Position numbers and translations under genes: made by a program. From positions 372,001 through 436,000 of the forward strand of contig CAVWSF010000001.1 in the NCBI GenBank assembly GCA_963757605.1: a stretch of 64,000 nt of DNA. The letters run 5' to 3'. A model generated the notes under the pieces. That model ran no database searches and was not told the DNA's origin. It saw only the letters and a program-made list of their open reading frames with translations. Origin of the DNA: JAICJC01 sp963757605 (GTDB taxonomy: Bacteria; Actinomycetota; Thermoleophilia; Gaiellales; JAICJC01). Positions 59,425 to 64,000 of the stretch are shown piece by piece. Every line of letters begins with the position of its first letter. Positions within the stretch are counted from its first letter, which is position 1.

Positions 59425-59862
59425 TCAGGCGGACGCGGCCGGCAGGTAGTGCGCGACGACCGCGTCCCAGCCGGCCCGCGTCCGCTCTCGCCGCTCGGCT
59501 CCGGCGGCTCCGACCCGCTCCCAGCCGGTCTGGCGGATCCGGACCGCCGTGGCGTCGCCGCGGGGGGCGAACGTGACCTCGACCTCGGTGGCCTGGCTGC
59601 GGTCGAACATCAGGTGCCAGAGGTAGACGAGCCGGTTGGGCGGCTCCCACTCGAGCACCTCGCCCCAGGCATGCTCCGCGCCGTCGGGGGTGCGCTCGAA
59701 GATGCGCCCGCCCGGCCGCGGCTCGAACACGATCGTGGCGGCGTCGTCGCGGCTCACGGTGTGGTCGCGCGGCCACCACAGGTCGATGCGGGAGGTCCAC
59801 ACCTCGAAGGCGTGTGGCACCGGTACGGCGACATCGAACTCCAGCTCGAGCGCGTCGGTCAC
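59425..59862 (-). CDS. SRPBCC / AHSA1-like domain protein
   Basis: 145 residues from GTG 59862: LELEFDVAVPVPHAFEVWTS, IDLWWPRDHTVSRDDAATIV, PGGRIFERTPDGAEHAWGEV, PPNRLVYLWHLMFDRSQATE and VTFAPRGDATAVRIRQTGWE. This is the START-like helix-grip fold of activator-of-Hsp90-ATPase-homologue proteins, ligand unknown. Its GTG overlaps by 4 nt the stop of a truncated ArsR gene. In many actinobacteria an intact ArsR-SRPBCC pair forms this operon. Confidence 0.88.
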   Translation of the reverse strand: MTDALELEFDVAVPVPHAFEVWTSRIDLWWPRDHTVSRDDAATIVFEPRPGGRIFERTPDGAEHAWGEVLEWEPPNRLVYLWHLMFDRSQATEVEVTFAPRGDATAVRIRQTGWERVGAAGAERRERTRAGWDAVVAHYLPAASA

Positions 59863-59984
59863 CGCGGCTCCGTGTTCTCGGCCGCGATCCGGTAGCGGGC
59901 CACGGCCTCGCCCCACACCCGCTCGAGGTAGGCGCGTGCCGCCGCCACGCCCTCGCTCTCGAGCCGGTAGTTGTTGCGCGTCGG
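59859..59984 (-). pseudogene. 3' remnant of an ArsR-family regulator
   Basis: A frame ending in GTGA at 59859 reads NNYRLESEGVAAARAYLERV-WGEAVARYRIAAENTEPR. It looks like the C-terminal helix that follows the wing in ArsR regulators paired with SRPBCC proteins. Upstream, the frame has a TAG within the helicase gene's end and no HTH remains. So the DNA-binding part has been lost, probably by deletion or by displacement next to the helicase gene. Confidence 0.6.
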
Positions 59985-61157
<1,173 letters not shown>

Positions 61158-61333
61158 TGTCGTCCTCCATGTCGGGCGGCAGCCGTGCCGCCAGTCGTCG
61201 AGATCTCCCACACTCGACGAACCAGACACAGGGAACGAAGAAGCGTCAGATCTCACGAGGCGGATGTCGTCCACGCCTCTTACGTCACAGTGTAGATGAG
61301 AGATCGGCTGCCGGCGTCCGTTATCGTGCATGC

Positions 61334-61738
61334 GTGGGCGTGCACATCGACAACGAGGCTCTGACGCGGTTGCTGGACGAGCGCTTCGCCGCAACGCTTC
61401 CGACCTCGTGGCCCACCAAGGGCTGGGCCTGGGACGTGCGCTCCCCGAGCGTCGGGCACCACTGGCCGGTGGGCGTCCACTTCCTGGACGAGCTCCCGCT
61501 GGAACAGGCCGTCGAGGCGCTCGTCGAGTCGATCAACGAGGCCATCGCAGGCTACTCCGGCGGCGTCAGCGAGGATGCCTGCGAGCCCTACAACGGCTGG
61601 GTCGAGGCCGACGGCGACGTCCTGCGCGTCCGCTTCGGTCGAGTGCCCTTCTCGCATCCCGACGACGGCCGCCGGGCGCCCGAGCTGCCCCCGATCCCGC
61701 TCTCGGCATTCGTCACGGTCGGCGACCCCGAGCTGTAG
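61334..61738 (+). CDS. Hypothetical protein (134 aa)
   Basis: VHIDNEALTRLLDERFAATL, WAWDVRSPSVGHHWPVGVHF, EQAVEALVESINEAIAGYSG, GWVEADGDVLRVRFGRVPFS. Balanced alpha/beta composition with a Trp/His-rich middle. No family recognised and no signal peptide. GTG 61334 or 61340 could be the start. It lies 9 nt before the esterase gene on the same strand, so co-transcription is likely. Confidence 0.6.
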   Translation: MGVHIDNEALTRLLDERFAATLPTSWPTKGWAWDVRSPSVGHHWPVGVHFLDELPLEQAVEALVESINEAIAGYSGGVSEDACEPYNGWVEADGDVLRVRFGRVPFSHPDDGRRAPELPPIPLSAFVTVGDPEL

Positions 61739-61747
61739 GCTCGCCCG

Positions 61748-62722
61748 GTGCCGCAGTTCGACCTCCCGCTCGACGAGCTCCGCGAGTACCGATCGGAGAC
61801 GGTCGCACCGAACGACCTCGACGCCTACTGGGAGGAGGCGATCCGGGAGGCCCGCGAGCTGGCGACGCCGGCGGCGTTCGAGCCCCGAAAGCCCCAGGCA
61901 TACGGTCCGCTCGAGGCCTTCGACGTCACGTTCTCCGGCGCCGCCGGCCATCCGGTCAGGGCGTGGTTCCTGCACCCACGCGCCGCCACGGCGCCGGTTG
62001 CCTGCCGGGTGACGTTCATCGGCTACGGCGGCGGGCGCGGCCTCCCGGCCGAGCACACGCTGTACGCCGCCGCCGGCTTCGCCGAGCTCGTCGTCGACAC
62101 GCGCGCCCAGGGCGGTGTCGGCTCGGCCGGCGCGACCGGCGACCCGGGCGCGGGCGAGTCCGGCCCCGAGGCGGCGGGCGTCATGACGCGCGGCATCCTC
62201 GACCCGCGGACCTACTACTACCGGCGCCTCTACGTCGACGCGGTCCGGGCCGTCGAGACGGCGGCGGCCGACCCGCGCGTCGACGCCAGCCGGATCGGCG
62301 TGTCGGGCTTCAGCCAGGGCGGCGCGCTCTCGCTCGCGACCGCGGCGCTCGTCCCGAGCACGGTGCGCCTCTGCCAGGCCGACATGCCCTACCTGTGCGA
62401 CATCGAGCATGCGATCACGCTCGCACCGGATCGGCCCTACACCGAGCTCGTCGACTACCTCGCCCAGCACCACGACCAGGTCGCGACCGTGCTTCGCACG
62501 CTGAGCTACGTCGACAACGCCGTCCTGGCCGCGCGAATCCGGGCCCGCACCACCGTGAGCGTCGGCCTGATGGACACCATCTGCCCGCCGTCCACCGTGT
62601 TCGCGGCGTACAACGCGATCGGGGCCCAGAAGGACATCGCCGTCTACCCGTACTCCGGCCACAGGCTGCCGGGCCACCACGTCGAGCGGCAGCTCGAGGA
62701 GTTCGCGCGCGAGATGGCCTGA
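61748..62722 (+). CDS. Acetylxylan esterase / cephalosporin-C deacetylase family (CE7)
   Basis: 324 residues. MPQFDLPLDELREYRSETVA opens as in CE7 enzymes. FIGYGGGRGLPAEHT supplies the oxyanion-hole region. DTRAQGGVGSAGATGDPG, RLYVDAVRAVETAAADPRVD and the nucleophile elbow GVSGFSQGGALSLATAALVP follow, where CE7 usually has G-G-S-Q-G. The acid is in VGLMDTICPPSTVFAAYNAI and the His in PYSGHRLPG. These enzymes deacetylate xylo-oligosaccharides or small esters in the cytoplasm. GTG start. Confidence 0.92.
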   Translation: MPQFDLPLDELREYRSETVAPNDLDAYWEEAIREARELATPAAFEPRKPQAYGPLEAFDVTFSGAAGHPVRAWFLHPRAATAPVACRVTFIGYGGGRGLPAEHTLYAAAGFAELVVDTRAQGGVGSAGATGDPGAGESGPEAAGVMTRGILDPRTYYYRRLYVDAVRAVETAAADPRVDASRIGVSGFSQGGALSLATAALVPSTVRLCQADMPYLCDIEHAITLAPDRPYTELVDYLAQHHDQVATVLRTLSYVDNAVLAARIRARTTVSVGLMDTICPPSTVFAAYNAIGAQKDIAVYPYSGHRLPGHHVERQLEEFAREMA

Positions 62723-62728
62723 CGCGGG

Positions 62729-63826
62729 CTACGTGGCCGTGACGCGGTGCGCGGCCCGGGCCAGCCACTCCGGCGAGATCTCGACGCCCCAGCCCGGCCC
62801 CGCGGGAGCGGTCACCCGGCCGTCCACGACCTCGAGGGCCGGCGTGAAGAGGCCGTCCTGCCACGCGTAGTAGTCGAGGCCCTCGATCGAGTACTCCAGG
62901 TAGGGGCCGGCGTTCGGGACGGCGGCGAGCAGGTGCAGCGTGAAGACCGTGACGAGCGAGAGGTTGGCCGAGTGCGGCACGCAGGGCAGGCCGGCCTCGG
63001 CGGCCATCGCAGCCACCGCCAGGGCGCGCGTGAAGCCGCCGACGTAGCAGACGTCCGGCTGGACGACGTCCACGGCGCGGAGCTCGACGATCCGCCGCCA
63101 GCTCGAGAGCAGGCAGTCCTGCTCGCCGCCGGCCACGTCCAGGTCGAGCGTCCGGGTTACTTCCGCCGTCCACTCCGGCTCCCAGTACGGGCACGGCTCC
63201 TCGAAGTGCACGACGCCGTGCTGCTCCAGGAACCGGCCCACCTCGATCGCCCGGCCGGGGGTGTAGCAGCTGTTGGCGTCGACCAGGAGGCGCGCGTCGG
63301 CGCCGACGGCCGCGCGCACGGCCGGGAGGATCGCCTCTGTGCGGCCCGGCCACTCGTCCTGGTCGTGCCCGCACTCCTTCCCGACCCGGATCTTGAACGC
63401 CGTGAAGCCGTCGCGCTCGCGGAGGCCGGCCAGGCGGCGGGCCTCGTCCTCGGGGGCGATGTCGCGGCGCATGCTCGACGCGTAGGCGTCGATCGGGCGG
63501 GCCGGCCGGCCGAGGAGCTCGCTCACGCCCTTCCCTTCGACCTTGCCACGCAGGTCCCAGAGCGCGGTGTCGACGCCGCCCAGCGCGCGGCAGACGTACG
63601 AGCCGGGGAACTTGTGCTCGGCGTCGAGGACGCGCGTCGCGATCGCGGCCGGGTCGAGCGGATCCATCCCGAGCGCGTGCGGGGCGACCTGGCGGTGGAG
63701 TACCTCGGCGGTGATGTCGGCGTTGTAGGGCGCCACCTGGCCCCAGCCCTCGGCGCCGTCGTCGGTCAGGACGCGCACGAACGCGACCCACTCGGTGCCG
63801 TAGGTGTCGACCCGGGTGATCCGCAT
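62729..63826 (-). CDS. Mandelate racemase / muconate-lactonizing enzyme (enolase superfamily)
   Basis: 365 residues. The N-terminal capping domain is MRITRVDTYGTEWVAFVRVL, GGVDTALWDLRGKVEGKGVS. In the barrel, TAFKIRVGKECGHD carries the K-x-K-like base. Metal ligands are VDANSCYT (Asp), HFEEPCPYWE (Glu) and VAGGEQD (Glu). VPHSANLSLVTV provides the opposite His. The Lys/His pair points to acid-sugar dehydratase or racemase activity. It is next to a CE7 esterase and an aldo/keto reductase, consistent with sugar catabolism. Confidence 0.9.
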   Translation of the reverse strand: MRITRVDTYGTEWVAFVRVLTDDGAEGWGQVAPYNADITAEVLHRQVAPHALGMDPLDPAAIATRVLDAEHKFPGSYVCRALGGVDTALWDLRGKVEGKGVSELLGRPARPIDAYASSMRRDIAPEDEARRLAGLRERDGFTAFKIRVGKECGHDQDEWPGRTEAILPAVRAAVGADARLLVDANSCYTPGRAIEVGRFLEQHGVVHFEEPCPYWEPEWTAEVTRTLDLDVAGGEQDCLLSSWRRIVELRAVDVVQPDVCYVGGFTRALAVAAMAAEAGLPCVPHSANLSLVTVFTLHLLAAVPNAGPYLEYSIEGLDYYAWQDGLFTPALEVVDGRVTAPAGPGWGVEISPEWLARAAHRVTAT

Positions 63827-63831
63827 CAGGG

Positions 63832-63999
63832 TTAGATCGAGCCGGCGAGCCGGGCGACCAGATCGCGCTCGTCCGGCCCGAGCCACGGAGGCGACCCGGC
63901 GGCGGCGTTCTCGGCGGCCCGCTCCGGCCTCGACGTGGCCGGGATGACGACGTGGCAGCGGGTGTCGCTGAGTGCCCACTTGATCAGCGCCTGGGCCCA
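63832..63999 (-). CDS. Aldo/keto reductase, C-terminal fragment (continues beyond window)
   Basis: 55 visible residues: WAQALIKWALSDTRCHVVIP, ATSRPERAAENAAAGSPPWL and DERDLVARLAGSI. The (L-I-K-W-A-L-S)-(V-V-I-P-A-T-S)-(E-N) order is the hallmark of the last strand/helix of aldo/keto reductases, where Ser/Arg bind NADP(H). The TAA stop (63834-63832) is 5 nt before the racemase ATG, so the two form an operon reading off the window edge. Confidence 0.75.
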   Translation of the reverse strand, partial: WAQALIKWALSDTRCHVVIPATSRPERAAENAAAGSPPWLGPDERDLVARLAGSI

Positions 64000-64000
64000 T

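Overview
The window is GC-rich (about 70 %) bacterial chromosome, densely coded, with many 4-nt GTGA/ATGA stop-start overlaps and frequent GTG or TTG starts. The housekeeping block on the minus strand runs murJ, lepA, hemW, hrcA, dnaJ, prmA, rsmE, mtaB, yqeY, phoH, ybeY, dgkA-PAP2, cdd, era. rpsT, holA, comEC/comEA and leuS lie nearby. Together with a GAF-ANTAR protein and RsbW/STAS switches this suggests an actinobacterium. Thermoleophilia (Gaiellales/Solirubrobacterales) is my inference; no 16S gene is present to test it.

Layout. 1-6.5 kb: tail of malic enzyme, an ArsR-ArsC fusion with a glyoxalase-fold gene, a MerR/drug-exporter operon, a metallo-hydrolase and glnA. 6.5-10.7 kb: an MFS and a polytopic membrane protein, a carboxylate-amine ligase and tRNA-Leu(CAA). 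10.7-14.6 kb: a small accessory region beside the tRNA with a tandemly duplicated 69-residue gene, a decayed STAS gene, and an intact GAF-ANTAR/STAS/RsbW-like set. 14.6-18.4 kb: mixed genes, including a frameshifted metallophosphoesterase and a divergent TrpC-like protein. 18.5-35.2 kb: the conserved translation/chaperone/RNA-modification block. It is interrupted between hrcA and dnaJ by an HTH-TPR regulator with two short peptide genes. 35.2-45.5 kb: rpsT, holA, an Rrf2 regulator, citrate synthase, an HTH-CheW fusion, competence genes, an ABC exporter and leuS. 45.5-50.2 kb: orphan and membrane proteins, a persulfide-dioxygenase-like hydrolase, PilZ, secreted proteins and an antiporter relic. 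50.2-56 kb: an ECF sigma/zinc-finger anti-sigma pair, then a redox cluster of Rieske-glutamate-synthase-like and Rieske-ThDP enzymes. 56-64 kb: a phosphoribosyltransferase-hydrolase fusion, an HD-GYP-LuxR regulator, a DEAD-box helicase and carbohydrate-type enzymes.

Most notable: (i) two copies of an undescribed structured element, each exactly between convergent genes. Their terminal arms differ completely in sequence but are complementary within each copy, around a shared core. (ii) A possible RRNPP-like peptide-signalling module: an HTH-TPR regulator, a short membrane/His-rich peptide gene directly downstream, and a divergent small ORF behind repeated TACTTGA sites. (iii) An amber codon inside the J-domain of dnaJ. 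(iv) The Rieske-GltS/Rieske-ThDP cluster. Several reading frames are broken by single bases, so both real decay and base-level assembly errors must be considered.
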